Positions 51,139-59,561 of a stretch of 64,000 nt of DNA are shown here, piece after piece. Origin of the DNA: JAFMPW01 sp041743085 (lineage in GTDB: Bacteria > Bacteroidota > Bacteroidia > Flavobacteriales > Flavobacteriaceae); NCBI GenBank assembly GCA_041743085.1, contig JBGTNL010000075.1:9612-73611 (forward strand). Direction: 5' to 3'. Within the stretch, counting starts at the first letter, position 1; every line of letters starts with the position of its first letter. A program made the translations under genes and the position numbers. Below the pieces are notes generated by a model. That model ran no database searches. It saw only the letters and a list, made by a program, of their open reading frames with translations, and was not told where the DNA came from.

Positions 51139-51880
51139 TCAGTTCCTTTAGATACAATTTACTGTGCGTTACTAAAAAGTCGATCAGCTGAAATTCGTTA
51201 TCCTTTTTTAGCAGCGATTGCGGAGGCATATGTGTATCCATGTAGAAGAGGAAGGCATCTATTTTGTCCTGTGGCAATTTCAGGTCCTTTACAAAGAACT
51301 CATCGTCATACACCTGCCGTAATACTTCGCTTGCCTTTAACGGTTCCCTGTTGGTCTCGGTATCCTTTTTTGAAGTAAAAAGCGCCTTATAGATATTTAC
51401 AAAATTGAGGCCGTCCTGCAGGCGTTTCGATCCGGGATCATCCATCGCAATATTGACCACATCGGCAGTCTGATCTGTCTCATACTCGAACTCCTTAAAC
51501 TCCTCATTCTTGAGTTCCAGGAATTTTGCCTGATTTTCAGGGCTCACCGTCACTTCATCCAACTCGGTCACCTTTTCGTTCACTTCTACAACCAGCCGGT
51601 TCTTTTTTAAGATCTCCTCGGTGATCGTGAGGACCTCCAGTTGATAATTTACGGCCGTAAAGACCAGCTCATCATTCAGCTTTACACTGATGGCAAATTC
51701 TCCCTTATCGTTTGTTATAGTTGCCCTTTCGGCGGTTGTATTGATAACATTCTCATTGGGGACATTGGAATTTCTATACAATACCTGCCCCCGCAACAAC
51801 CGGCGGCCATCGTCCTGCGCATAACTGCCGAGGATACCTAAAAGACATAAAACGCTAAATAGTACCTGTTTTACCGGCAT
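51125..51880 (-). CDS. Carboxypeptidase-regulatory-like surface protein, copy A
   Basis: The 251-residue product starts at MPVKQVLFSVLCLLGILGSYAQ (51880); an ATG 16 codons upstream would place a hydrophilic stretch ahead of the signal. The domain reads LRGQVLYRNSNVPNENVINTTAERATITNDKGEFAISVKLNDELVFTAVNYQ, then a helical tail ending LPQDKIDAFLFYMDTHMPPQSLLKKD. It has the same domain layout and helical end as copy B, so the two arose by duplication. It heads the operon A-B-DUF6702-M1. Confidence 0.8.
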   Translation of the reverse strand: MPVKQVLFSVLCLLGILGSYAQDDGRRLLRGQVLYRNSNVPNENVINTTAERATITNDKGEFAISVKLNDELVFTAVNYQLEVLTITEEILKKNRLVVEVNEKVTELDEVTVSPENQAKFLELKNEEFKEFEYETDQTADVVNIAMDDPGSKRLQDGLNFVNIYKALFTSKKDTETNREPLKASEVLRQVYDDEFFVKDLKLPQDKIDAFLFYMDTHMPPQSLLKKDNEFQLIDFLVTHSKLYLKELNAEK

Positions 51881-52248
51881 AAGAAGAGTGCTGAAGTTAG
51901 TGATAGCATAAAGAAAATGTAAGTTCATTTCAAAAAAAAATTTAGGAGCATTAAACTTATGTTAATTCGCCGGATTTCCTTCGGGAAAAAGGGGTTAAAA
52001 TGCATTAAAATTGCAGTTAAGGCCCTTAGTTTATGGTAACATATCGAAAATGACATCATTTTACCGCAGAAAAACGTATTTCAAGGTATAAAGTTAGCTT
52101 TATGGTGATATAATTTTATTTTTGTTGGTCTTGCGATCATAGCAAAAGATGATGGTATCGCAAACTTTCCCGCCATTTTTTCTCCTGAAAAGAGGATGCT
52201 TTTTGGCGGGGTACTATACGGAACACCAGTTGTAAAAAAAATACCCAA
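51881..52248. promoter_or_regulatory. Upstream region of the first fibre gene
   Basis: About 370 bases between the divergent surface-protein operon and fibre gene 1, with no gene. TTA at 52094-52096 and TATTTTTG at 52117-52124 are 20 bases apart, a candidate promoter giving a leader of about 118 bases before the ATG at 52249. Confidence 0.35.
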
Positions 52249-55200
52249 ATGAAAATGAAAATCCTCTTAACAGTGGCTGGCCTGTGCATGTGCACTGCCC
52301 TTACCGCCCAGATAAAAATAGGTGATAACCCTCAGAACATTGATGCCGCTTCGGTACTGGAACTGGAAAGTTCCGAAAGGGTCTTTGTCATTACCCGTAT
52401 CACTGAAGCGCAAATGAACAGCATTGTGCCCTCCCAGGGCGCCCTGGTGTACAATACGGATGCACAGTGCATTTTTTATTACGACGGGGCGGCATGGAAC
52501 AACCTCTGCGATACCGTTGGCATAGAATTTACCGCAGATCCCATTGTAAACGAGACAAGCACAATTGTTATTACCGAAAACGGGGATGCCGTAAATTTTG
52601 AGGTGGGGCAGATAGGCAGTGCGAATATCCTGGATTTCAGTATCAACAGCAATGATATACAGAACAATTCGATCACTGCTGCCAAACTTGCGCCCGACTC
52701 CGTAGGCAGTGAGGAGTTGCAGGACAATACGGTTACCGATGCCGAGATAGATTATAATCTGGTAACACTTAGCGATTTTACGAACGATGTGGGCTATATT
52801 ACGGGCGCCAATGTGGTGAGCGGCAATGCCGGCAATGCCATTACGGATAACGGAGGCGCTTTTTACGACGACAGTGTTTTGCAGGCCGGGATCCAGGCCA
52901 ATACGGCTGCCATCGAGGCCGATAATGACGGGGATCCCGGGAACGAGCTACAGAGTTTATCCCTGGCCGGGAACGCCCTGACCATTACCGGGGGCAATAC
53001 GGTAAACCTGCCGGCGCCGGACGGTTCGGATACGCAAATAAACGCGGGTGCCAACATCACCGTTAACGGCAATGGCACCACGGCGACGCCCTATGTCATA
53101 AGCGCCGCTGCGGATGGCGATGGGGACAGCGCGAATGAGCTTCAGGATATAGGCGAGGTCCTGGCCGATGGAAACAACTCGGGAGGACAACTCATTAAAA
53201 ATTTGGGCACTCCGGTTGATCCCGCGGATGCGGCGACAAAAGCCTATGTGGATGCTGCAGCCGGTGGTGGAAATCAAAACCTGGCACAGGTCTTAACTAT
53301 CGGTGCAAGTGCAGGTAACAGCCCCATCAACGATCTTCTGGACCCCACACTGCCGCAGGATGCTGCGACAAAGGCGTATGTGGATGCCAATGGAGGAGGT
53401 GGAACAACAGAATTTGCAGATCAAATTACTATTGGAGGTACTGGCACCGTTGGGGATGAATTTGAAGTAAACGACGGATCAATTAATTCAACCAAAATTG
53501 TAGATGGTACGGTGTCTGCCATTGATATGGCACCGAATGCCATAGTTACCACAAATATCGTAGATGCCAATGTAACCCCTGTAAAAATTGAACCTTCTGC
53601 TGTCAACGGTCAGTTTTTAAGTACCGATGCAACCGGGAATGTTGCCTGGGCGGATCTGCCTCCTGGCTCCGGTACGGACGATCAGACCGCCACTGAAGTT
53701 CCTTATGATCCTACCGCTTCAGGACTGATTGCAACTGATACGCAAGCAGCCATTGACGAAATTGCGGCTATGGGAGGGACAGACGATCAAACCGCCACCG
53801 AAGTTCCATACGATCCTACGACTTCAGGCTTGATTGCCACGGATGCCCAGGCGGCTATTGATGAAATTGCGGCAATCGGAGGAAGTGATAATACGCTATT
53901 CGACATTGCGAATGATAGCCTGAGAATTACAGATGGAGCGGGTACATTGTCCATACCTCTCGATTCTCTGAGCCATAAAGGAACAGAGCGTTCCATATTT
54001 TTTGCAGACACGGACGGCACGCCAACGGAAAGTTCCAATGCCGGTCTGCTTTGGGACCAAGCCAAAAGATTTGGTACTGGAATATTGTACGTTGGAATAG
54101 ATGGGAATCCGGAAAGTGATATCTCAAAAGTACAGATTGGAGAGGATCTTAACGGACAGGTATCATTTCCGCTGCATTTACAGAACTTTACCGGCGTTCA
54201 GACTAACAGGTCTTCTGTGGGTGTGTTGTTTGCAGTTGAGGCAGTCGGTGCCTTTGGAAAAGGAGGGCTGGTGTATGAGAGAAACGCGAGTTTTGGACGA
54301 GGCGATTTTCATATTTTACAAGACCCTTTGGGTGATTCTACCAATCCAGATATCAATGATGCCGTATTTACCGTCCAGAATGACGGGGATGTGGGGATAG
54401 GCATTACCACTCCAGGAGAAAAACTTCATGTAAATGGCAATGTGCAATTAGAGGGTGATCTGGTTGCGCGGAATGGCGTTGGAGCGGTAGGGCAAGTGCT
54501 CACTACAACTGCTGTTGGTACGGAGTGGGCCGCACCAACGGGGGGAGGTTTGGACGATCAAACGGATGCTGAAGTAAATCTGGCAACTCCTTCCGACTAC
54601 GATGCAAATGGAACTAACGAAACAACTGTGGAACAAGCTCTTAATGCCTTAGATGCTGCTAGTACTGATGACCAAACTGATACAGAAGTTAACCTCAATA
54701 CCCCCTCGGACTATGACGCAAATAATGTTAATGAGACTACCGTGGAGCAAGCATTAGATGCTTTGAGCATAGCAAGCTCTGACGACCAGACCGATGCAGA
54801 GGTTAATCTCGATACCCCTTCAGATTATGACGGAAATAGTGTCAACGAGACTACAGTGGAGGAAGCGCTAAATGCTTTGAATACCGCAAGCACTGACGAC
54901 CAGACCGATTCAGAAGTTAGCCTAGATACTCCTTCTGACTATGACGGAAACAGTATCAATGAGACTACCGTGGAGGAAGCATTAGATGCTTTGAACACAG
55001 CAAGCACAGATGATCAAACGGCTTTAGAAGTACCTTTTACCCCGGCTGCCGGTATAACTTCGAATAATGTGCAAGGGGCTATTGAGGAGTTGGCAGGTAC
55101 CATCATTACAAATTTGTCTACAGATGATCTTACACAAGATCTTGGTGAGAACAGAACTTATAATCTCAATGGGGGAGATTTATATTATACAGGTCTCGGA

Positions 55201-55827
55201 AATATAGGAATTGGCACAACTACTCCACAAAATAAATTTCATGTAGCCGGTGAAATCAGATCTGAAGGTTTTAATTCTACCTTCGGAACGCTAGGTGCGC
55301 CGGGATACAGCTTTGCAGAGTCGGGAACTGATGATAGCGATACAGGTATGTTTCGAGATAATGCAGATGAGTTAGTGTTTGTCGCAGGAGGAGTTGAAGG
55401 GATTCGATTGGACGAATCTGCAGCAAATGGAATGGAAATAACAATGAATGGCAGCGTTGAATTAACAGATGAACTACGGGACGGGGCAGGAAATCCTGGT
55501 ACTCCGGGACAGGTACTCATTTCTACCGCTACAGGAACACAATGGTCAGAACCAGCCGTCGTTGGAATGGGCAAGGTTGACGCTACGGGCGCTCTAATCA
55601 GAGGCACGCCGGGAACCAGTAGCTCAGGTGGGACTGGTGTATACACAGTAAATATTCCCACAAGACCCAACGCAAACTATATTATTCAAGTGAGTTTGCT
55701 AAGTGCAACCGATGCCACAATTTATGTAACATCCCAAACCACCAATTCCTTTTCTGTTGAAATTGCGGACTTATTAACGGGTTCGGCATCAGCAGCCGAC
55801 TGGTTCTTCACTATTCTTGATTTTTAG
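52249..55827 (+). CDS. Fibre-like surface protein 1 (head domain plus DDQT repeats)
   Basis: The product is 1192 residues. Parts in order: signal peptide (LLTVAGLCMCTALTAQ); a head domain beginning IKIGDNPQNIDAASVLELES, containing GALVYNTDAQCIFYYDGAAW and a second Cys 13 positions after the first; a long Asp/Asn/Gly/Thr-rich shaft with two 35-residue DDQTATEVPYDPT repeats (about 477-546) and four 38-residue DDQTDAEVNL repeats (about 769-920); segments of the type GIGxTTPxxKLHVNG (near 723 and 985); and a C-terminal beta-rich end (NYIIQVSLLSATDATIYVTS). The GIGTTTP and DDQT motifs recall tail-fibre-like shafts. It ends 1 base before the partner gene. No T9SS C-terminal domain is seen, so anchoring may depend on the partner. 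Confidence 0.85.
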   Translation: MKMKILLTVAGLCMCTALTAQIKIGDNPQNIDAASVLELESSERVFVITRITEAQMNSIVPSQGALVYNTDAQCIFYYDGAAWNNLCDTVGIEFTADPIVNETSTIVITENGDAVNFEVGQIGSANILDFSINSNDIQNNSITAAKLAPDSVGSEELQDNTVTDAEIDYNLVTLSDFTNDVGYITGANVVSGNAGNAITDNGGAFYDDSVLQAGIQANTAAIEADNDGDPGNELQSLSLAGNALTITGGNTVNLPAPDGSDTQINAGANITVNGNGTTATPYVISAAADGDGDSANELQDIGEVLADGNNSGGQLIKNLGTPVDPADAATKAYVDAAAGGGNQNLAQVLTIGASAGNSPINDLLDPTLPQDAATKAYVDANGGGGTTEFADQITIGGTGTVGDEFEVNDGSINSTKIVDGTVSAIDMAPNAIVTTNIVDANVTPVKIEPSAVNGQFLSTDATGNVAWADLPPGSGTDDQTATEVPYDPTASGLIATDTQAAIDEIAAMGGTDDQTATEVPYDPTTSGLIATDAQAAIDEIAAIGGSDNTLFDIANDSLRITDGAGTLSIPLDSLSHKGTERSIFFADTDGTPTESSNAGLLWDQAKRFGTGILYVGIDGNPESDISKVQIGEDLNGQVSFPLHLQNFTGVQTNRSSVGVLFAVEAVGAFGKGGLVYERNASFGRGDFHILQDPLGDSTNPDINDAVFTVQNDGDVGIGITTPGEKLHVNGNVQLEGDLVARNGVGAVGQVLTTTAVGTEWAAPTGGGLDDQTDAEVNLATPSDYDANGTNETTVEQALNALDAASTDDQTDTEVNLNTPSDYDANNVNETTVEQALDALSIASSDDQTDAEVNLDTPSDYDGNSVNETTVEEALNALNTASTDDQTDSEVSLDTPSDYDGNSINETTVEEALDALNTASTDDQTALEVPFTPAAGITSNNVQGAIEELAGTIITNLSTDDLTQDLGENRTYNLNGGDLYYTGLGNIGIGTTTPQNKFHVAGEIRSEGFNSTFGTLGAPGYSFAESGTDDSDTGMFRDNADELVFVAGGVEGIRLDESAANGMEITMNGSVELTDELRDGAGNPGTPGQVLISTATGTQWSEPAVVGMGKVDATGALIRGTPGTSSSGGTGVYTVNIPTRPNANYIIQVSLLSATDATIYVTSQTTNSFSVEIADLLTGSASAADWFFTILDF
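53677..53886 (+). repeat. Two tandem 105-bp coding repeats
   Basis: Each unit encodes 35 residues starting DDQTATEVPYDPT and containing LIATD.QAAIDEIAA; the units begin at 53677 and 53782. Confidence 0.85.
54553..55008 (+). repeat. Four tandem 114-bp coding repeats
   Basis: Units of 38 residues (DDQTD.EV.L.TPSDYD...) start at 54553, 54667, 54781 and 54895. A fifth, divergent unit (DDQTALEVPFTPAAG) starts at 55009. Third-codon-position differences between units show the repeats are old enough to have drifted. Confidence 0.85.
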
Positions 55828-55828
55828 A

Positions 55829-56971
55829 ATGAAACGAAATATTTACATACTGTTTTTCTTAGGCGCTGCCGTCAACGCCCAAACCGCCCTTTACAACAGT
55901 GGCAACCTGCGGATCCACGAGGAGGGGCAGATCGGCTTTCATACCAACCTTATCAACGATGCTTCCTTTGACGAGAACCTGGGGCTGGCCGGCTTTTACG
56001 GCAGCGCTGCCATCTCTGTTTCCGGGGCTTTTATGCCGGTGTTCTTTGATACGGAGATTGCCAATGACGTGGCGGTAAACCTGCAAACCACGGTCAGCAT
56101 CCGCAATAATACCAATTTTGTGGCAGGGAATTTCACCACCCCCCGCAACCAAACCGGTGCGGTCTTTAATTTTCTTCAGAATGCCTTTTATGTCGGTGAC
56201 AGTGACGCTTCCAAGATCGATGGCCATGCCACCGTCTCGGACCAGCAAAGTTTTACCTTTCCGGTAGGGGATGCGGTACAGTTGCGGCCCCTGATCCTGA
56301 ATTCCGAAAGCAATAACACCCTGGCCAGATGCGCCTATTTTTTAGAAGACCCGGACAGTCCGTCCGCATTTCCCGCCTTTGATACTGATGTCAGGCCAAG
56401 GACCATCAGCGGTATCAGCCACCGCGAATTCTGGCGGCTGGAGGGAACTGTCCCGTCTACCATTACGCTAAGCTGGAATACACGCAGCGACCTGGTTTCG
56501 CTGGTGACGGATGTCACCCAGGTTGTCATCATGGGCTGGAGCAAAAGCGCCGGCAGCTGGCTGCCGCTTGGAAATGAAGCCCTTGGAGGGGATCTCAGTA
56601 TGGGTTTTGTAAGCTCTGAAACCTTTATCCCCGATGAATATGAGATCATTACGTTTGGGGCTTTGGCAGAGCCGGAAGACATCCTCACTCTGGACAACTA
56701 TCTCCTCACCCCTAACGGGGACGGCATCAATGATGTGCTGGTGGTTCCCGAGATGGAACAATCACCCAACAACAGCATTAAGATCTATGACCGCTATGGC
56801 CTGAAGGTGTTCGATATGGCGAACTACAGCAATGAATTCGGGGGCATTTCCAACGTCGGTAACGTGGTTATTAACCGGGAAAATGGCCTGCCGGAAGGGA
56901 TCTATTTCTATTTGATCTCCCTCTACGACCTGAACCTCAATTACCAGGGATTTCTGTATTTGGAACGGTGA
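55829..56971 (+). CDS. Fibre partner/anchor protein 1 with T9SS type B sorting domain
   Basis: The 380-residue product has a signal peptide (MKRNIYILFFLGAAVNAQ) and a domain of about 260 residues opening with LYNSGNLRIHEEGQIGFHTNL, followed by INDASFDENLGLAGFYG. Further marks are NFTTPRNQTGAVFNF, SKIDGHA, FTFPVGDAVQLRPL and a single Cys in RCAYFLEDP near residue 168. The last ~90 residues form a gliding-motility-associated C-terminal domain: NYLLTPNGDGINDVLVVPEM, IKIYDRYGLKVFD, LPEGIYFYLISL and GFLYLER. That domain is the type B sorting signal for export by the type IX secretion system. It begins one base after fibre gene 1. Two full paralogues follow fibre genes 2 and 3. Confidence 0.88.
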   Translation: MKRNIYILFFLGAAVNAQTALYNSGNLRIHEEGQIGFHTNLINDASFDENLGLAGFYGSAAISVSGAFMPVFFDTEIANDVAVNLQTTVSIRNNTNFVAGNFTTPRNQTGAVFNFLQNAFYVGDSDASKIDGHATVSDQQSFTFPVGDAVQLRPLILNSESNNTLARCAYFLEDPDSPSAFPAFDTDVRPRTISGISHREFWRLEGTVPSTITLSWNTRSDLVSLVTDVTQVVIMGWSKSAGSWLPLGNEALGGDLSMGFVSSETFIPDEYEIITFGALAEPEDILTLDNYLLTPNGDGINDVLVVPEMEQSPNNSIKIYDRYGLKVFDMANYSNEFGGISNVGNVVINRENGLPEGIYFYLISLYDLNLNYQGFLYLER

Positions 56972-57134
56972 CCATCGCCTTCCCCCGGATCGATTAAAGG
57001 CCGGATAGTACGCCTATTTACGTCCTCAACGGGTTTTACCACAACGGATTGGCATTTCACAACATTTTCTGAACCTTCGCAAGAGCTTCACGTATATTTA
57101 CAGTGAATTAAGCATTTTCCCAAATCTTAATACG

Positions 57135-59558
57135 ATGTACCTAAAAAAACTTGCTTTTGCATTGCTGTTGCTGGCGGTAAATTTTGCCGCGGCACAGCTA
57201 AAGATCGGTTCAAATCCCAACCGGATCGATGCCGCTTCCATTATAGAACTGGAAAGTACCAGCAAAGCCTTTGTACTTACCCGGGTTTCGGACAAACAGA
57301 TGCAGCAGATTACCCCTTTACGGGGGGCACTGGTCTATAATACGGATACGAAATGTGTACACTACTACAATGGGGCACAGTGGGCCAACCTGTGTTCCGG
57401 TGCTGCAGCGGGGACCTTTTCTTTTAAAAATAACGGCAACGGCACCTTTACCATCAACTATTCGGACGGTTCCTCATTTACGTCTTCCGACCTTACCGGG
57501 CCGAAAGGCGATACGGGGGCAACAGGGCCGCAAGGACCTGCGGGTGCAGATGGTACTGATGGTGCGGATGGAGCACAAGGTCCGGCAGGTGCTGATGGTG
57601 TGGATGGAGCGCAAGGCCCAAAAGGAGATATAGGAGCTACAGGACCACAAGGTCCCGCAGGTGCAGATGGTACTGATGGTGTAGATGGTGCTCAGGGACC
57701 CAAAGGAGATAAAGGGGACACCGGTGCTGACGGAGCACAAGGACCGGCAGGTGCAGATGGTAATAACGGTGCAGATGGTACTGATGGAGCAACCGGGCCT
57801 CAAGGGTTGAAGGGTGATACAGGAGCAGACGGGCCACAAGGTCCGGCAGGTGCTGATGGTGTAGATGGAGCGCAAGGCCCAAAAGGAGATACAGGAGCTA
57901 CAGGACCACAAGGTCCCGCAGGTGCAGATGGTACTGATGGTGTAGATGGTGCTCAGGGACCCAAAGGAGATAAAGGGGACACCGGTGCTGACGGAGCACA
58001 AGGACCGGCAGGTGCAGATGGTAACAACGGTGCAGATGGTACTGATGGAGCAGATGGTGCGGATGGCGCACAAGGACCCATAGGAAACACTGGACCGCAA
58101 GGTCCCGCAGGAACTGACGGAGTCGATGGCGCTACAGGACCACAAGGATTAAAAGGGGACAAAGGAGATACTGGTGCGGATGGCGCCCAGGGACCCGCAG
58201 GAGCAGATGGTACTGATGGTGTAGTTGGTGCAACAGGACCGCAAGGACCTGCAGGTGCTGACGGAGTCGATGGCGCAACAGGACCACAAGGATTAAAAGG
58301 TGACCAAGGAGATACTGGTGCAACAGGACCACAAGGTCCGGCAGGTGCGGATGGCGTTGACGGTGCTGATGGTGCCCAGGGAGCCAAAGGAGATAAAGGG
58401 GATATCGGTGCTACAGGACCACAAGGTCCGGCAGGTGCTGACGGCGTTGACGGCGCCCAGGGACCCAAAGGAGACAAGGGGGATACTGGTGCCACAGGAT
58501 CGCAAGGTCCGGCAGGTGCAGATGGAGCTACAGGACCACAAGGATTAAAAGGAGATACTGGTGCAGATGGAGCTGATGGCGTGGATGGTGCAGATGGAAC
58601 TGACGGAGCGACCGGACCCCAGGGACCCAAAGGAGATACCGCCAACCCATCCTGGGAATTAGCCGGGAACGCAGGAACAAATGCCACTACGGATTTTGTC
58701 GGCACCTCCGATGGCCAGGATCTTGTCCTAAAATCAAACAATGTTGAAAAATTACGCCTAGTTCAGAACAAAGGTCAGGTACTGGTTAATCAGGCAACCA
58801 CATTTAACAATCACCCTCTGGTCATCAGGGCCAACGGTATTGATGTATTTGCATTCGAAGACAGTGCAGGCTCCCCGCAGTGGCACTGGAACTTATTATC
58901 CGGCGGTTTAAACTTTGTGGAATCCAATGTAGCCGACTATCGCTTGTTTTTGGAGGATGGAGGAGATGTCGGGATCAATACCGCCGACCCAACAGAGACC
59001 CTGGATGTTAATGGCAATGCAAGAATCAGATCCCTGAGCAATGCGAATAATACGGACGATATTCTTGCCGCAGATGCCTCGGGAGTAATGCAGCGTTCAA
59101 AAATAAATTATGGCGGCCGCTGGACAAATACCGATACGACCACCGATTTAAATGTAAACAATACCACTGCACCAATATTTGGAACTCAGGATTATAAAGA
59201 TGATGGCAACAATCTATACCAGGTAACCGGAAATACGCTGCAGGTAAAGACAGCGGGCCGATATGACATTCGTGCCAATATCTCCATGGTAGGCATAGGT
59301 GGGTCGGGGAACTCAGAACAGCGTACCAATGTCAATGCCAGGATCGCAGTGAATGGCACTGCGGTAGGAGCTATTGGTGCTTCTGGCTATATCAGGTTTA
59401 ATAGCGGGCACGAACAATCGAGCATACATGTAAACGAAATTTTACAACTGAACGCCAATGATGTCATCACCATCATTACGTATAGGGAGGCTAATAACGG
59501 TACGGTCCAGTTTAGCGGCGCCGGGGAATCCAGTTTTGTAATCAATAAACTTCGTTAG
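57135..59558 (+). CDS. Collagen-like surface protein 2 with C1q/TNF-like tip
   Basis: The product is 807 residues. Signal peptide MYLKKLAFALLLLAVNFAAA; head domain of about 121 residues (LKIGSNPNRIDAASIIELES, GALVYNTDTKCVHYYNGAQW with the second Cys 13 positions after the first, then FSFKNNGNGTFTINYSDGSS). Residues 122-502 are 127 consecutive G-X-Y triplets, mainly GPA, GAD, GPQ, GPK, GDT, GAT. A linker of about 150 residues follows with GDVGINTADPTETLDVNG. The last ~145 residues (GGRWTNTDTTTDLNVNN to ESSFVINKLR) look like a C1q/TNF-type jelly roll, the module that trimerises collagen-like fibres. The G-X-Y motifs have no Y-position hydroxyproline code in bacteria and are stable through charged residues. 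The partner gene starts 3 bases later. Confidence 0.88.
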   Translation: MYLKKLAFALLLLAVNFAAAQLKIGSNPNRIDAASIIELESTSKAFVLTRVSDKQMQQITPLRGALVYNTDTKCVHYYNGAQWANLCSGAAAGTFSFKNNGNGTFTINYSDGSSFTSSDLTGPKGDTGATGPQGPAGADGTDGADGAQGPAGADGVDGAQGPKGDIGATGPQGPAGADGTDGVDGAQGPKGDKGDTGADGAQGPAGADGNNGADGTDGATGPQGLKGDTGADGPQGPAGADGVDGAQGPKGDTGATGPQGPAGADGTDGVDGAQGPKGDKGDTGADGAQGPAGADGNNGADGTDGADGADGAQGPIGNTGPQGPAGTDGVDGATGPQGLKGDKGDTGADGAQGPAGADGTDGVVGATGPQGPAGADGVDGATGPQGLKGDQGDTGATGPQGPAGADGVDGADGAQGAKGDKGDIGATGPQGPAGADGVDGAQGPKGDKGDTGATGSQGPAGADGATGPQGLKGDTGADGADGVDGADGTDGATGPQGPKGDTANPSWELAGNAGTNATTDFVGTSDGQDLVLKSNNVEKLRLVQNKGQVLVNQATTFNNHPLVIRANGIDVFAFEDSAGSPQWHWNLLSGGLNFVESNVADYRLFLEDGGDVGINTADPTETLDVNGNARIRSLSNANNTDDILAADASGVMQRSKINYGGRWTNTDTTTDLNVNNTTAPIFGTQDYKDDGNNLYQVTGNTLQVKTAGRYDIRANISMVGIGGSGNSEQRTNVNARIAVNGTAVGAIGASGYIRFNSGHEQSSIHVNEILQLNANDVITIITYREANNGTVQFSGAGESSFVINKLR
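57498..58640 (+). repeat. Collagen-encoding repeat with a 261-bp tandem duplication
   Basis: The 1143 bases encode 127 G-X-Y triplets without an interruption. Triplets 10-32 and 39-61 are the same except for one (GDI versus GDT), a period of 29 triplets or 261 bases, and the DNA is also nearly identical, for example across 57661-57790 and 57922-58051. Shorter GPQGPAGAD-type units recur throughout. Confidence 0.9.
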
Positions 59559-59561
59559 GCT

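Noticed and set aside
52249..55827. Fibre 1 as a prophage tail fibre
   Set aside because: No other phage gene (terminase, portal, capsid, tail tube, lysis) is in the window, and the protein has a signal peptide, a head shared with the two collagen proteins and an adjacent T9SS partner.
57498..58640. Regular short repeats that could be mistaken for a CRISPR array
   Set aside because: Repeats have no unique spacers, keep a 9-base reading-frame period and lie inside a continuous coding frame; no cas gene is nearby.
57474..58741. Long open frames on the minus strand across the collagen gene, rich in Pro, Ser and Cys or in Ala-Pro-Ser
   Set aside because: They are a mirror of the G-X-Y codon pattern (GGN complement gives CCN) and carry no start context, signal or domain. 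The plus-strand frame has signal peptide, head, shaft and tip.
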